64,000 nucleotides of DNA from Campylobacteraceae bacterium (GCA_031268335.1 JAIRXG010000031.1:29328-93327), one strand, 5' to 3'; positions 15,139 to 24,518 are shown, numbered from the stretch's first letter. Notes: a model not told the origin generated them from the letters alone. Numbers and translations: made by a program.

Positions 15139-15223
15139 TGGTGCGGTCGACGAGACTCGAACTCGTACACCCGAAGGCACTACCCCCTCAAGATAGCGTG
15201 TCTACCAATTCCACCACGACCGC
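15139..15223 (-). tRNA. tRNA-Leu(GAG), probable prophage attachment site
   Basis: 85 nt with encoded CCA. Acceptor GCGGTCG pairs with CGACCGC; the anticodon loop is TTGAGGG with GAG at positions 34-36; a long variable arm (GTGCCTTCGGGTGTAC) marks a class II tRNA. The T arm reads GTTCGAGTC. The 3' end faces the integrase, so the right attachment core should lie in this gene. The matching left core is outside the window. Confidence 0.93.
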
Positions 15224-15238
15224 AATAAAAGAGAAAAT

Positions 15239-15257
15239 GGGGCTTGATTTAAGCCCC
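15239..15257 (-). terminator. intrinsic terminator of atpE
   Basis: GGGGCTT, a 5-base loop and AAGCCCC, followed on the minus strand by ATTTTCTCTTTT. Lies directly after the atpE stop. Confidence 0.75.
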
Positions 15258-15265
15258 TTAATTAT

Positions 15266-15601
15266 TTAAGCAAGTACTATAAACGGATTTAAGAAAAGCA
15301 AAACAAGCGCAATAACAAGAGTGTAAATAACTTGTGCTTCAATCATCGCAAGAGCGATAAACATTGTCCCCATTAACTTTCCGCCAAGTCCTGGATTTCT
15401 AGCAGTTCCTGCAATAGTAGCCGCTGCGGTATTTCCCATACCTACAGCACCTCCAAGCGCTGCTATTCCCAAACCAACACACGCTGCAAGAGCAGAGAAA
15501 GATTTTAACATCTCATTGACAGCCGGAACTTCCGTCAAGCTAGCTTCTTGTCCAAAAGCCGCCGCCATACATACAACCATAAGAAAAAGAATCTTTTTCA
15601 T
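15266..15601 (-). CDS. atpE: ATP synthase F0 subunit c
   Basis: 111 aa, longer than the usual 75-80 because of an N-terminal signal-like segment (MKKILFLMVVCMAAAFGQEA), as in Campylobacter AtpE. Two membrane hairpin helices follow: the first has the Gly/Ala-rich ALAACVGLGIAALGGAVGMG, the polar loop is ARNPG, and the second helix carries the proton-binding Glu in ALAMIEAQVIY. The protein forms the rotor ring of the F0 motor. It is monocistronic: it has its own promoter and terminator, and the other F-type genes are not in the window. Confidence 0.93.
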   Translation of the reverse strand: MKKILFLMVVCMAAAFGQEASLTEVPAVNEMLKSFSALAACVGLGIAALGGAVGMGNTAAATIAGTARNPGLGGKLMGTMFIALAMIEAQVIYTLVIALVLLFLNPFIVLA

Positions 15602-15671
15602 AAATACTCCTTAAGTTCTCTGCAAAATTCGTTCGGATTGCGTATCCCTACTTGTAATTTTGCAAGTTGCG

Positions 15672-15677
15672 ATTATA
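15672..15677 (-). promoter_or_regulatory. -10 box of atpE
   Basis: Perfect TATAAT on the minus strand, giving an expected leader of about 64 nt before the atpE ATG at 15601. Confidence 0.55.
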
Positions 15678-15808
15678 ACCTTTGGGAAGTTAAAATCGGC
15701 TTTAGAATAAATCGCTTATATAAGCAAATAATGAAATTTCAGATGAAATCATCTTTGTGCTCAAAATTCATATCGCACCCATTTTGCACATGTAAAAGCG
15801 AAATTACT

Positions 15809-17983
15809 TTACTCTTTGCTCTCCAAAGCCAACTCTACTTTAGGACCTTTTTGAAACAGTACCTTGACTTTGACTTTATCACCTACATTTATTACGTCGG
15901 TTACTTTATCTACTCTGCCCTCAGCCAATTTTGATATGTGTAAAAGCCCGTCAATATCCCCTGGAAGCCCTATAAATGCGCCAAAATCTGTTACTCTCTT
16001 AACAGTGCCTTCAATTATTGCGCCCTTTTCAAACTCTACTATTTTGGCTTTGTGATCTCTATCGTGACTGCCGCCCCTACGGTCAAAACCACGTCCCGCG
16101 CCGCTATTTTTTACTATGTTTAGTATATGCTCTTTTGCCATATCTACTCTATTTCTATTTATGCCAGAGAGTTTCACTTCGCCGTTATCGCGGTTCAAAT
16201 CTATTGAAACAGAGTATTTTTCTATAATCTCTTTAATGGTTTTGCCTCCCTGACCGATGATGTCTACCATTTTGCCGGTATCCACACTAAATAGTTCAAA
16301 TTTTGGCAAAATCTCCTCGTTTATTACTATCTTATCGTTTGCCTCTTCCATTAGATTTAGTATGTACTCTCTGCCCTCTTTTGCTTGATATAAAGCTTCT
16401 TTTAAAATTTCTGGCGCAATGCCTCCCAATTTTATATCCATTTGCAAAGCAGTTATTCCGTCTTTTGTTCCAGCTACTTTAAAATCCATATCGCCGTCAT
16501 GGTCTTCAAGTCCCATTATATCGGTTAATATCGCATAGTCCCCGTCTTCAAAAACAAGACCCATGGCAACTCCGGCAACCAATTTTTTGCTATCCACTCC
16601 GGCAGCTCTTAGGGCAAGAGAACCTCCGCATACCGTAGCCATAGAAGATGAGCCGTTTGATTCTAATATTTCCGAAACCAATCTTATCGTATATGGGCTA
16701 TTCTTGCATATCGTCGGTTCAAGCGCTCTTCTTGCAAGATTACCATGACCGAGCTCTCTTCGTCCCGGCGACCTCAATGGACTTGCTTCGCCTACTGAAA
16801 ATCCGGGAAAATTGTAATTGACCATAAACTTATCGGAATTAGGCAATTTTTCAGTTAACAAGTCGTATGTTTGCGCATCTTGATCGCTGCCTAAAGTTGC
16901 TATCGCCAAAGCTTGCGTTTGACCTCTGCTGAAAAGGCAAGAGCCGTGAACGTTTGGCAATATATTTGTAGCGATAGATATCGTTCTTACATCTTTCAAA
17001 CCTCTTCCATCGGCTCTTGTCCTGCCTTTTACTATCATCTCTCTCACTATATTGTGTTTGAAAGTCTCAAGAGCATTTTTGACTGTACTTTTATCCCACT
17101 CTTTAGCCAACACAACATCGTCTTGCATAATCGCTTCAAGCACTTTTTTGAGTTCAATCGCACGTTCTGATTTTGCCATTTGGGTAAGAGCGTTGTAAAC
17201 ATTCGGCTTATAATTTTCTTTTATATATTGATAAGCTTCTTCATTTAAAACGGAGGCTTTGTATATGAGTTTAGCATCTTCTTTTTTTATAGGAGTAAAA
17301 ACTTGTTCGTATAAACCGGAAGCGTCGGAAATTTTCTCCGAAGCAAAATTTATAGCTTCTACCATCTCTTCTTCATTCATTTCATTTACAAATTGCTCGT
17401 CTTCTTTTAAAGATGATATCGCTCTCATCTCTATCATCAACAATTCCTCTTTGGTGCCGGCAACGTATAAATCAAGGGAACTGTTTTTAAGTTCGGAATT
17501 TGTGGGATTTACCACCAAGTTACCGTCTATTTTTCCTATTCTCACACTGCTTACACATTTATTGACAGGAATATCGGAAAGATATAAGGCTGCCGAAGCG
17601 GCATTGAGAGCAGCAACTTGTAGGTCAACTTCAGGATCGCAACTTAACACAAAAATAACTATTTGCGTAGGATATGCGTAACCTTTTGGGAAAAGCGGTC
17701 TTAGGCTTCTGTCTATAATTCTTGAAGTAAGTGTTTCAAAATCGCCCGGTTTTGTTTCTCTTTTTATATAGCCTCCGGGGATTCTGCCCGAAGCATAGCT
17801 TTTTTCTACATAATTAACCGTCAAAGGTAAAAAATCCTCTTCAACCGGCGTGTCATCTCTTGCTATCGTAGCCAAAACGACTGTATTTTTTACTCTTAAA
17901 AGAGCTGCTCCGGCGGCATGCTTTGCAACGCTGCCAATATCATAAATTTCCTCTTGATTGTTAATCTCAATCTTATATTCCAT
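15809..17983 (-). CDS. pnp: polynucleotide phosphorylase
   Basis: 724 aa, full length. Two RNase PH domains (about 1-215 and 315-545) flank a helical domain. The first contains [21 protein letters not shown]; the second has RTRADGR near its start, [20 protein letters not shown] and the active-site [22 protein letters not shown] domain with [11 protein letters not shown] (about 575) and an S1 domain (about 645-715, [17 protein letters not shown]) follow. It degrades RNA 3' to 5' with phosphate and is a core enzyme of RNA turnover. A short Gly/Asp/Arg linker ([12 protein letters not shown]) joins KH and S1. Its ATG follows the upstream phosphoribosyltransferase stop directly, suggesting co-transcription. 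Confidence 0.96.
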   Translation of the reverse strand: MEYKIEINNQEEIYDIGSVAKHAAGAALLRVKNTVVLATIARDDTPVEEDFLPLTVNYVEKSYASGRIPGGYIKRETKPGDFETLTSRIIDRSLRPLFPKGYAYPTQIVIFVLSCDPEVDLQVAALNAASAALYLSDIPVNKCVSSVRIGKIDGNLVVNPTNSELKNSSLDLYVAGTKEELLMIEMRAISSLKEDEQFVNEMNEEEMVEAINFASEKISDASGLYEQVFTPIKKEDAKLIYKASVLNEEAYQYIKENYKPNVYNALTQMAKSERAIELKKVLEAIMQDDVVLAKEWDKSTVKNALETFKHNIVREMIVKGRTRADGRGLKDVRTISIATNILPNVHGSCLFSRGQTQALAIATLGSDQDAQTYDLLTEKLPNSDKFMVNYNFPGFSVGEASPLRSPGRRELGHGNLARRALEPTICKNSPYTIRLVSEILESNGSSSMATVCGGSLALRAAGVDSKKLVAGVAMGLVFEDGDYAILTDIMGLEDHDGDMDFKVAGTKDGITALQMDIKLGGIAPEILKEALYQAKEGREYILNLMEEANDKIVINEEILPKFELFSVDTGKMVDIIGQGGKTIKEIIEKYSVSIDLNRDNGEVKLSGINRNRVDMAKEHILNIVKNSGAGRGFDRRGGSHDRDHKAKIVEFEKGAIIEGTVKRVTDFGAFIGLPGDIDGLLHISKLAEGRVDKVTDVINVGDKVKVKVLFQKGPKVELALESKE

Positions 17984-18670
17984 CTATTCATCTCCTTGTG
18001 ATTTTTGAAACGATATGTAATGTTTGTTGGATTCTAAAATTTTTAAAATCTCATCTTGACTAAATTCATTCTCTTTTTTGTAATAAAAATCCGTACTGAC
18101 AAAGTTTGCAACTCTGCTAAAGCAAAAAAGCCCGTCTGTTTCGCTGTCTAACATTAAAGCGGTATCCTGCGCAATAATCGGCGTGGCAAATGAGGCTGAC
18201 TTTACATGTTCGGCTATAACGGTTTTCAAAGATACCAGCGCTCTCATGCCGCTCTCGCAACCATCGTCTATAAGCAAAACATTTTTGCCCGTAAGCAAAG
18301 GCAGCGAGGCTCCTTTTCTATATTTATAAATATTTTTTAATATATTCTCCTCATACTTTCTTTTAGCCTCTCCGTAAATAAAATCAAGGTTTATTTCAAA
18401 TGATTTTACAAGAGCTTCTTGCATAACTATCTCTTCGTTTTCGCTAACTATCGCTATCATACATGTAGGATTATTCGGCGCAAAAATGAGTTCGTTAAAT
18501 AAAATATCATAATCCAAAGCGCTTTTCTTTGAGATATAATCCGCTATAAAAACAGCGTCCAAAGAGAGCGCCAACAATACCCAATTTTCATCTTGCATCT
18601 GTTTTATAGGTAAAATCTCAAACATTTTTTCAGCAGCTTCCAGATGAGACTCAAATCTGTACGCGGACAT
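17984..18670 (-). CDS. phosphoribosyltransferase-like protein
   Basis: 228 aa with a type I phosphoribosyltransferase core. The PRPP-binding loop is VLLIDDGCESGMRALVSL (about 128-145), with the two acidic residues and the following small-residue loop. The substrate-binding N-terminal part is divergent, so the base specificity cannot be read. The gene lies between lptD and pnp in a leftward run and its stop abuts the pnp start. Similar stand-alone PRTases of unknown substrate are found in Campylobacter. A regulatory rather than salvage role is possible. Confidence 0.7.
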   Translation of the reverse strand: MSAYRFESHLEAAEKMFEILPIKQMQDENWVLLALSLDAVFIADYISKKSALDYDILFNELIFAPNNPTCMIAIVSENEEIVMQEALVKSFEINLDFIYGEAKRKYEENILKNIYKYRKGASLPLLTGKNVLLIDDGCESGMRALVSLKTVIAEHVKSASFATPIIAQDTALMLDSETDGLFCFSRVANFVSTDFYYKKENEFSQDEILKILESNKHYISFQKSQGDE

Positions 18671-18678
18671 TCACTCTC

Positions 18679-20742
18679 CTACAAATCTCTTGAATTTTCC
18701 ACAGAATACTTATATCTCACTCCGCCCAACGGATATAAGTTGAACAAAAGATATATGCCTTTTTTATCAATGGAACTGGCTTTGCCTGAACTTGTTAGTT
18801 TCGGCGTGGTATCTTCTCTATAGATGATTCTATAATCCCAACACCTTTTACTCTGCATAAAACCGATATTCCAAGACTTTGCGAAACTATCGTCAATATC
18901 ATACTGAATTTCTGCAAAAATAGAGCTGTGGTCAAATATATTGCTCTCAAAATTTAATGCAAAATAATTATTATCCTCATCTTTATTATAAGTGTGTGAG
19001 AAATACATCTGTTGATTATCGCCTTTATACGAGGCATAAGTGAGAGATTTGACAAGTTTGCCGAACTCGTAAGAATATTGAATTTCATTTGATAAAGAGA
19101 CACGTGATGTAAGCGCTAATTCTATCTTATTTTCTATAGGTGCGTATTTATATCTATCATTCTCAAAATAGTATGGCTGCCTCAAAGAGTGAATTATCCG
19201 TTTTTCACCCTGCGTATCATAAAAATACTGCTTAAAATTCATCGTTATTTGTTTCTCTTCGGTATTTATCGGAACAAATTCATCTCTGTCGAGATACCCT
19301 TTTTGATTATCAAAACTTGGTATGATATATTCGGCGCCAAAATATATTTTATGATAAAACATTTCGTACGCTTTTGCCAAATCCGTATAAGCAGATAAAA
19401 TATGATAATTTCTCAAATACTGTCCATAATCTTGAGGCACACTGTCGAGTCCGTTGTAGTTAACTCTCATCATATAAATATTTTCCGACAAACTAGCCCT
19501 CAATGTATCGTCAAACATAGACCAGTAAAAAGTAAAAGGAGCGCGCATCTCAAACTGTTGCGCTTCAAGACCTGTTTTTCTATAGTAATTATGATACTGT
19601 ACGTCCACTAAATACTGGAGATTATTTATCAAAAGCTTATCTAAAAATTTATGATACTGAATAGTCGGAAGTTCCTGCAAAGTATAGTCGTTATTATCTG
19701 CGCTTGTGTCTATAAAGTATTTTCCGTAAACGCCTATGTAGTTATCTTCATCTCTCAAAAAATAGTTCAACCTTGATGTTGCGAGTTTGTCAAATGTTTC
19801 CGAATTCGTTGTTTTGAGGTTTAAGTAATCCACATCATTGAGATATTTAAAATCCACTCTCAAACCGTCCTCAACGTCTTTTCCAAAGATATCCGATAAA
19901 ACGTTGCTTCTGTCATAAAAGAGGTCATATCCGTAGTGTCTTTTGTTCTTCAAATCCTCTTTATCCGCATAGCTTCTCTTTTCGTTAAAAAATCCCGCCG
20001 TAACGTATCCGTTCGAATAAGCAGAATCTGCGAAGCGAAAAGTTGAGTAAAGTCCGTTTCCTCTCTCCATTCTCATTTGAGGATCAAACTCCAAATCCCA
20101 AGAATCATACGGCGCAAAATATATAGGCTGCATATACAGCAAACCCTCGTCTTTAGTATATCCGGTCTCTGGTCTCAAAAGCCCTGTGCGCCTCGTTTTA
20201 TCAGTCGGAAATGCAAAATAAGGCATATAAAAAACAGGTACGTCTTTGATATAAAAAAGAGCATTATAAATATGTAAAAATTTATTTTCTCTGTTTAATT
20301 CACCGCTTGAAAAGCCTATCTTCCAATCAGGCTCTTCCACGTCGCAGCTTGAAGTTATAGCTTTTTTTGTCATGTAATACGCAAAGTTCATTGAGGCATT
20401 GTCGCATCTTACCCATAAATTACTATTTTGATTGAAAAAGAAAAATTGAGAAAAATCGCCCAAATCATTTTCCAAATTCAAAAAAACATAGTTACTTCTG
20501 CTCATTTCATCAGAACCGCGCAGTATGTTGATATTGCCGAAAAGCTCCAAATCTTTACTTATGGTGTTATATATGGCTCTGTCGGCTGTTATGAGATATC
20601 GCTCCGAATAAACCAAAACATCGCCCTCAGCGTAAACAGTATCATTTTCTTGTCTCATATTTTTTGTTAATATCTCAACGTTTTGCATATCGGCGGATAG
20701 TTTTAAAAGAAAAAGCAGCAGGAAAAAGACAATTTTATGCAT
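18679..20742 (-). CDS. lptD: LPS-assembly outer membrane protein LptD
   Basis: 687 aa, similar in size to epsilonproteobacterial LptD. A signal peptide (HKIVFFLLLFLLKLSADM) is followed by an OstA/LptA-like N-terminal domain (about 20-130: AEGDVLVYSERYLITADRA, LFGNINILRG), then a long beta barrel rich in Tyr and Asp with the conserved FPTDKTRRTGLLRP and VPVFYMPYFA. With LptE it inserts lipopolysaccharide into the outer leaflet. The conserved barrel Cys pairs of the E. coli protein are reduced here. The upstream RDD gene overlaps its start by eight bases. Confidence 0.92.
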   Translation of the reverse strand: MHKIVFFLLLFLLKLSADMQNVEILTKNMRQENDTVYAEGDVLVYSERYLITADRAIYNTISKDLELFGNINILRGSDEMSRSNYVFLNLENDLGDFSQFFFFNQNSNLWVRCDNASMNFAYYMTKKAITSSCDVEEPDWKIGFSSGELNRENKFLHIYNALFYIKDVPVFYMPYFAFPTDKTRRTGLLRPETGYTKDEGLLYMQPIYFAPYDSWDLEFDPQMRMERGNGLYSTFRFADSAYSNGYVTAGFFNEKRSYADKEDLKNKRHYGYDLFYDRSNVLSDIFGKDVEDGLRVDFKYLNDVDYLNLKTTNSETFDKLATSRLNYFLRDEDNYIGVYGKYFIDTSADNNDYTLQELPTIQYHKFLDKLLINNLQYLVDVQYHNYYRKTGLEAQQFEMRAPFTFYWSMFDDTLRASLSENIYMMRVNYNGLDSVPQDYGQYLRNYHILSAYTDLAKAYEMFYHKIYFGAEYIIPSFDNQKGYLDRDEFVPINTEEKQITMNFKQYFYDTQGEKRIIHSLRQPYYFENDRYKYAPIENKIELALTSRVSLSNEIQYSYEFGKLVKSLTYASYKGDNQQMYFSHTYNKDEDNNYFALNFESNIFDHSSIFAEIQYDIDDSFAKSWNIGFMQSKRCWDYRIIYREDTTPKLTSSGKASSIDKKGIYLLFNLYPLGGVRYKYSVENSRDL

Positions 20743-21190
20743 TCACTACCAATGTTTTAGCAACCACATCTTGCCAAGCCTGCCTTTTATTGCTTGCAAA
20801 TGCCCACAAAAATCCAATGAAAAAAACAGTTTCGCTTACCACGCGTATAACTGAACGAACAAACGACATGTAAAAATCGGGTCTCTCTCCATTGTGAATA
20901 TAAATAACGCGTACTTTAACAGCCATCTTTCCAATGGTCGCTCCATATAAATAGACAAAAAAAGCCTGATATACAATCTTGGCAATAATAAGATAAGGAG
21001 TTAGATATTGAAAAAACGCTTGCAAGCTCTCTTTGCTTGAGCCGATTGCAAATATAGTATCGTTAAAAGCTATATACATCAAAACAGCAATTATAAAATC
21101 ATCTATAGCATATGCAATAAAACGCTTACTTAAGGGGGCTAAAGTGATATTACCGCTCTCAAATTTTTTAACTAACTCGTCTTCTGTCAT
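20735..21190 (-). CDS. RDD-family membrane protein
   Basis: 151 aa. It has the RDD opening (APLSKRFIAYAIDDFIIAVL), with Arg and a paired Asp, then three to four hydrophobic segments and GATIGKMAVKVRVIY, the conserved GxxxGK stretch of the family. RDD proteins are inner-membrane proteins, some linked to Na+/H+ exchange, but most have no assigned role. Its start overlaps the purD stop as ATGA and its end overlaps the start of lptD. Confidence 0.82.
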   Translation of the reverse strand: MTEDELVKKFESGNITLAPLSKRFIAYAIDDFIIAVLMYIAFNDTIFAIGSSKESLQAFFQYLTPYLIIAKIVYQAFFVYLYGATIGKMAVKVRVIYIHNGERPDFYMSFVRSVIRVVSETVFFIGFLWAFASNKRQAWQDVVAKTLVVNA

Positions 21191-22443
21191 TTAAGAGCCT
21201 GGTAAGCGATATCATTTCTAAATTTAGCGCCTTCAAAAAATATTTTTTTTGTTAAATCATACGCATTATCACGCGCGGCTTTGATGCTTTTGCCTGTGCC
21301 TACGCAAACAAGCACTCGCCCGCCGTTTGCATACATTGAACCCTCTTTTTTGCAAACTCCCGCATACGCTACATGTGAACATTCACTCTTTTTATCGTCT
21401 ATATCTATAATTTTCGGCTCGGAATTTTTATATGGATAATCTTTGCTTGCTACTACAACCCCAACTGCAAACTCATCTTTAAATTTCAAATCAAGTTCAT
21501 TCAATCGTCCCGTAGCGGCTTTATAAAAAAGTTCGCTTGCCGACGTTTTTAGAAGCGGCATCAACACTTCGCATTCCGGGTCTCCAAATCTTACATTATA
21601 TTCAAGCACATAAACTTTTTTATCCACAATCATAGCGCCGATAAAAAGTACTCCCGTATATGATGCGCCCTCCTCTTTCATGCCTTTTAGCGTCGGCTTT
21701 ACGACAAACTCTTCTACTTGAGTATAAATATCATCATTCGCTAAAGGAGTCGGAGCATACGCGCCCATTCCGCCGGTATTAGGACCTTCATCGTTATCCA
21801 AAAGACGTTTATGGTCTTGAGCTGCGGGAAGTATTTTATAATTTTCCCCATCGCAAATAGCAAATATAGAAAGTTCAAAACCGTCCAAAAACTCTTCTAT
21901 AACTACATTTTTGCCTGCATTTCCAAAACTCTCTCCATTTAGCATACTTTTTGCCGCGTCTTTGGCTTCGTCTTTGCTTTTTGCTATTATCACGCCCTTG
22001 CCCGCGCAAAGACCGTCGGCTTTCACTACTATAGGCGCGATTAGCGTATCTATAAAATCATTTGCCTTTTTGACAGAGCTTGTTTGTATATATTTTGCGG
22101 TTGGGATATTGTGGCGAAATAAAAAATCTTTCATAAAAGCTTTTGAACCCTCTAATTTTGCAGCGTCTTTTGAAACCCCAAAAATCGTTAAATTATGCTT
22201 TTTAAATACATCCGCTATACCTTCAACCAAAGGCGTTTCGGGACCAACGATAGTCAAATCTATACTCTCTTTTTTTGCAAATTCCGCGAGCTTTTCAAAA
22301 TCTTTAATATCAATATTGACGCCGAGTTCATCGGTAGCGCCGTTTCCAGGAGCAAAATACAAATTTTTCACATTTTCATCGCGTTTTAGAGCAAGCGCGA
22401 TAGCATATTCTCTACCTCCGCTGCCTACTATCAAAATTTTCAT
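21187..22443 (-). CDS. purD: phosphoribosylamine--glycine ligase
   Basis: 418 aa from the ATG at 22443 (MKILIVGSGGREYAIALAL), which has GGAG upstream; the ATG at 22458 lies against the terminator of the RNA gene upstream. The ATP-grasp enzyme makes glycinamide ribonucleotide, step two of purine synthesis. Visible motifs: VGPETPLVEGI (about 75), VKADGLCAGKGVI (about 140), the glycine-rich NTGGMGAYAPTP (about 230) and EYNVRFGDPECEVLMPLL (about 285). It heads the purD-RDD-lptD-PRTase-pnp run. Confidence 0.95.
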   Translation of the reverse strand: MKILIVGSGGREYAIALALKRDENVKNLYFAPGNGATDELGVNIDIKDFEKLAEFAKKESIDLTIVGPETPLVEGIADVFKKHNLTIFGVSKDAAKLEGSKAFMKDFLFRHNIPTAKYIQTSSVKKANDFIDTLIAPIVVKADGLCAGKGVIIAKSKDEAKDAAKSMLNGESFGNAGKNVVIEEFLDGFELSIFAICDGENYKILPAAQDHKRLLDNDEGPNTGGMGAYAPTPLANDDIYTQVEEFVVKPTLKGMKEEGASYTGVLFIGAMIVDKKVYVLEYNVRFGDPECEVLMPLLKTSASELFYKAATGRLNELDLKFKDEFAVGVVVASKDYPYKNSEPKIIDIDDKKSECSHVAYAGVCKKEGSMYANGGRVLVCVGTGKSIKAARDNAYDLTKKIFFEGAKFRNDIAYQALK

Positions 22444-22458
22444 TGATGTCTCCAACAT

Positions 22459-22507
22459 AAAAAAAATAGCAATAATATGGACGCTTAAAAACGCTCATAT
22501 TATTGCT
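22459..22507 (-). terminator. strong intrinsic terminator of the 6S-like RNA
   Basis: A 12-bp perfect stem (AGCAATAATATG with CATATTATTGCT), a 16-base loop and, on the minus strand, a tail of eight T (22466-22459). It separates the RNA gene from purD. Confidence 0.85.
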
Positions 22508-22512
22508 GTTTT

Positions 22513-22716
22513 AAATTTAACCCGAGCGGGCGTTCCGCATTGTGTATTGGCCCTAAAAAGCCAACGATGCAAAAATGACAAAGCCTTTAGGCTGCGATGT
22601 CTTGCCTGCAAAACAGACTCAAGCGACATTGCGGACACACCAGCCTCGTACGCTTTCCGCCAAATCTTAGTGTTGGACCTCATTTAAGCGGGTATCGCTT
22701 CACCCAGGCTAAATTT
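22513..22716 (-). ncRNA. ssrS: structured RNA, probably 6S RNA
   Basis: About 204 nt on the minus strand. The two ends pair over 16 consecutive positions: AAAUUUAGCCUGGGUG at the 5' end with the 3' end, counting four G-U pairs. Those G-U pairs would be A-C mismatches on the other strand, which fixes the direction. Local hairpins inside include AAGCG/CGCUU next to the closing stem, GCGGA/UCCGC, AUGUC/GACAU, AGCC-UAAA-GGCU and UUGGC/GCCAA. A TATAAT sits at the right distance upstream and a strong terminator follows. To my knowledge 6S RNA lies upstream of purD in Helicobacter and relatives; length, closing stem and position fit. The identity is inferred; a non-coding RNA here is well supported. 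Confidence 0.68.
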
Positions 22717-22721
22717 GGACA

Positions 22722-22727
22722 ATTATA
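22722..22727 (-). promoter_or_regulatory. -10 box of the 6S-like RNA, inside the hemD end
   Basis: TATAAT on the minus strand overlapping the last codons and stop of hemD. The start point six to seven bases on falls at 22715-22716, exactly where the closing stem begins. Confidence 0.65.
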
Positions 22728-23367
22728 AGCTACTTTTGCTTAATTTTTTAGCAAATGCCACACATTCGTCGATACTAAGTTTCGGTGATATTAAAGGCTT
22801 TATATCGCAGCTAAATGCTGCGGCTGTTTTTTTTCCTATAGCTATAGCCGTGAAATTTTCATTCCACTTTATACATTTCAAAAAACATCTCACAGATGAG
22901 GGCGAAGTAAAGATGAATATTCCATCTTTTGATAAAACAAAATCCTTGCAAGGTTTACATACATTCTCGTAAACCACAATCTCTTCTACATGTACATCTT
23001 TTGACTTTAATATGCCGCCAACATCGGAAAATACGACTTTGGCGCGTGCAAATAAGACAAGTTTACCAAAAAGTTTTTGCGATATTTGGGCGGCAAAATC
23101 ATCTCCGTATGAAATTTTTGCTTCATAGACTAAATTGCCTCCAAGTTTTTTTATAACCTTGCTCGTGCCTTCACCTATAGAGTAAGCGGGCAATTTTTTC
23201 CACTCTTTATAAATTTTATCTATGCCAATAACACCGTTTTTTGAAGTAAATACAACAGCTTCATACTCTTTTGGAGTAATTTTTGGATTCAGATACTTTA
23301 TATCAAATACGCCGATATTTTTAACTCCGTCATATTTCGCATCGTTTAGCAGATAAATTTCTCGCAT
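22723..23367 (-). CDS. hemD: uroporphyrinogen-III synthase
   Basis: 214 aa from the ATG at 23367 (MREIYLLND), which has GGGG six bases upstream; a longer frame to 23394 is open. Two alternating alpha/beta domains as in HemD: VVFTSKNGVIGIDKI (about 45-60), PAYSIGEGTSKVI (about 70-85), and FIFTSPSSVRCFLK (about 150-165), FTAIAIGKKTAAAF (about 175-190). The enzyme closes and isomerises hydroxymethylbilane to uroporphyrinogen III for haem. The family is poorly conserved, but the TSxNG/TSPSSV and IG-K-TA pairs support it. The promoter of the RNA gene downstream is embedded in its 3' end. Confidence 0.85.
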   Translation of the reverse strand: MREIYLLNDAKYDGVKNIGVFDIKYLNPKITPKEYEAVVFTSKNGVIGIDKIYKEWKKLPAYSIGEGTSKVIKKLGGNLVYEAKISYGDDFAAQISQKLFGKLVLFARAKVVFSDVGGILKSKDVHVEEIVVYENVCKPCKDFVLSKDGIFIFTSPSSVRCFLKCIKWNENFTAIAIGKKTAAAFSCDIKPLISPKLSIDECVAFAKKLSKSSL

Positions 23368-23394
23368 ATTTTCCCCAAAAAACAGTGTGTTCAA

Positions 23395-23790
23395 TTATAG
23401 CGGATTTATAGCAATATAATAAATTAAAATAGGCGTTTGATGCGAATATACAACGCAAAACACTGATTTGCTCTTACATGTAATGATTTAAAAACGTTGA
23501 GCTTAAAAGTCAAAAGTTAGAAAATTTTTCAATTCATTATACATGTAGAGATTTTAATATCAAATATCGTTTTTTCTTTGCATGTAAGTTTTTAAAACCG
23601 GCTTTATTTACAACGCTATTCAATCTCTATTTTTTGATTAGAGGTTAAAAAATTTTGTAAATTTGACTAAAGTATATGAAACGCTTGCGTGTTGAAAAAA
23701 ATATACATGTACATAAATGAAACTTTTTAGCTTAAATATTTCAAGCGTAATTTTGAAATTTTCATCAAACAAACAATGTCAAAATTTCGC
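23395..23790. other. AT-rich intergenic region with three TACATGTA palindromes
   Basis: No gene seen. TACATGTA occurs at 23475, 23540 and 23704, and GCATGTAAG near 23580. AT-rich stretches are otherwise unstructured. Confidence 0.5.
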
Positions 23791-23952
23791 CTATACTATA
23801 TGTACAGAACCTTGGTAAGCAATCGCATCAATACTGTGAAGTCCAACTTTAATTTGCTCATTGTTGTTCGTAAGTACAACTATCGTATTGTCATCGGTTA
23901 TTTTGATGGCTTTGCCCTCAGAGGAGAAAAGAAACAAATGAGATGAGTTTAT
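23791..23952 (-). pseudogene. remnant of a thermonuclease (SNase-family) gene
   Basis: One minus-strand frame ending in the TAG at 23791-23793 reads LFLFSSEGKAIKITDDNTIV, then VLTNNNEQIKVGLHSIDA. This matches the start of secreted staphylococcal-nuclease-like proteins, whose usual core is ITDGDTIVV...QIKVRLYGIDAPE. The key positions are lost: GDT has become DDN, the catalytic Arg of VRL is Gly (VGL), and DAPE is DAIA. The frame stops after about 45 residues and its upstream part runs into the PH-domain gene. It is a decayed N-terminal fragment; the family is inferred from one conserved stretch. Confidence 0.5.
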
Positions 23953-24518
23953 TTGTCCATTGTATATTCCATAAACTTATTTCTAAATAACATAGGGTTA
24001 GAAATACCCTTAATTGGCACTTGATGATTACCGGCACCTGCTATAATTATTGAACCATAACCAAACATTCTACCTGATATATCTTGCTGAACCTGAATAC
24101 TTTCTACTTTGTTTATATTTAATTCTACTACATTCCTCTGAACAAACCCATACTTTGCTATAACTCTCTTATTTGTAAAAGCTAATTCTGTTGAAGTATA
24201 TTGAATGTAACATATAGCAAAAAACGGTATTGAAATAATTATAAAATATCCATTATTTAATGCCAAAAGTAAAAATATTACACCAAAAACTATCTTAGTA
24301 AATAAAAACCGTAGACTGATTTTAGCTTGATAAATCACATTTTCATTACTCATAAGAGTTTGAGCAATGTAACCCATTCCTTTTCTATTTTGTTCCTTAA
24401 TATTAATAATACCATTATGGTCGTGGTCTATTTTATTCTCTTTTTCATCTTGAAAAAAAGCAAAAGTTACTACACCAACTATCACAACTAAAGTAAAAAT
24501 AATTTCCGTATGTTCCAT
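23949..24518 (-). CDS. PH-domain membrane protein, chromosomal paralogue of the prophage gene
   Basis: 189 aa. An N-terminal membrane helix (IIFTLVVIVGVVTFAFF), an Asp-rich segment (KIDHDHNGIINIKEQNR) and then the same unit as the prophage protein at 6793-7218: two hydrophobic segments and a bPH2 domain (STELAFTNKRVIAKYGFVQR, NINKVESIQVQQDISGRMFG, GSIIIAGAGNHQVPIKGISN). Over the last 100 residues the two proteins are nearly the same. It lies alone between guaA and the nuclease remnant, in DNA that looks like accessory insertion. Function unknown; it probably lies in the inner membrane. Confidence 0.72.
   Translation of the reverse strand: MEHTEIIFTLVVIVGVVTFAFFQDEKENKIDHDHNGIINIKEQNRKGMGYIAQTLMSNENVIYQAKISLRFLFTKIVFGVIFLLLALNNGYFIIISIPFFAICYIQYTSTELAFTNKRVIAKYGFVQRNVVELNINKVESIQVQQDISGRMFGYGSIIIAGAGNHQVPIKGISNPMLFRNKFMEYTMDK

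Noticed and set aside
22495..22683. A 62-codon open frame on the minus strand in the RNA gene
   Set aside because: It lies inside a strongly structured RNA with its own promoter and terminator, has no ribosome site and no protein-like composition.
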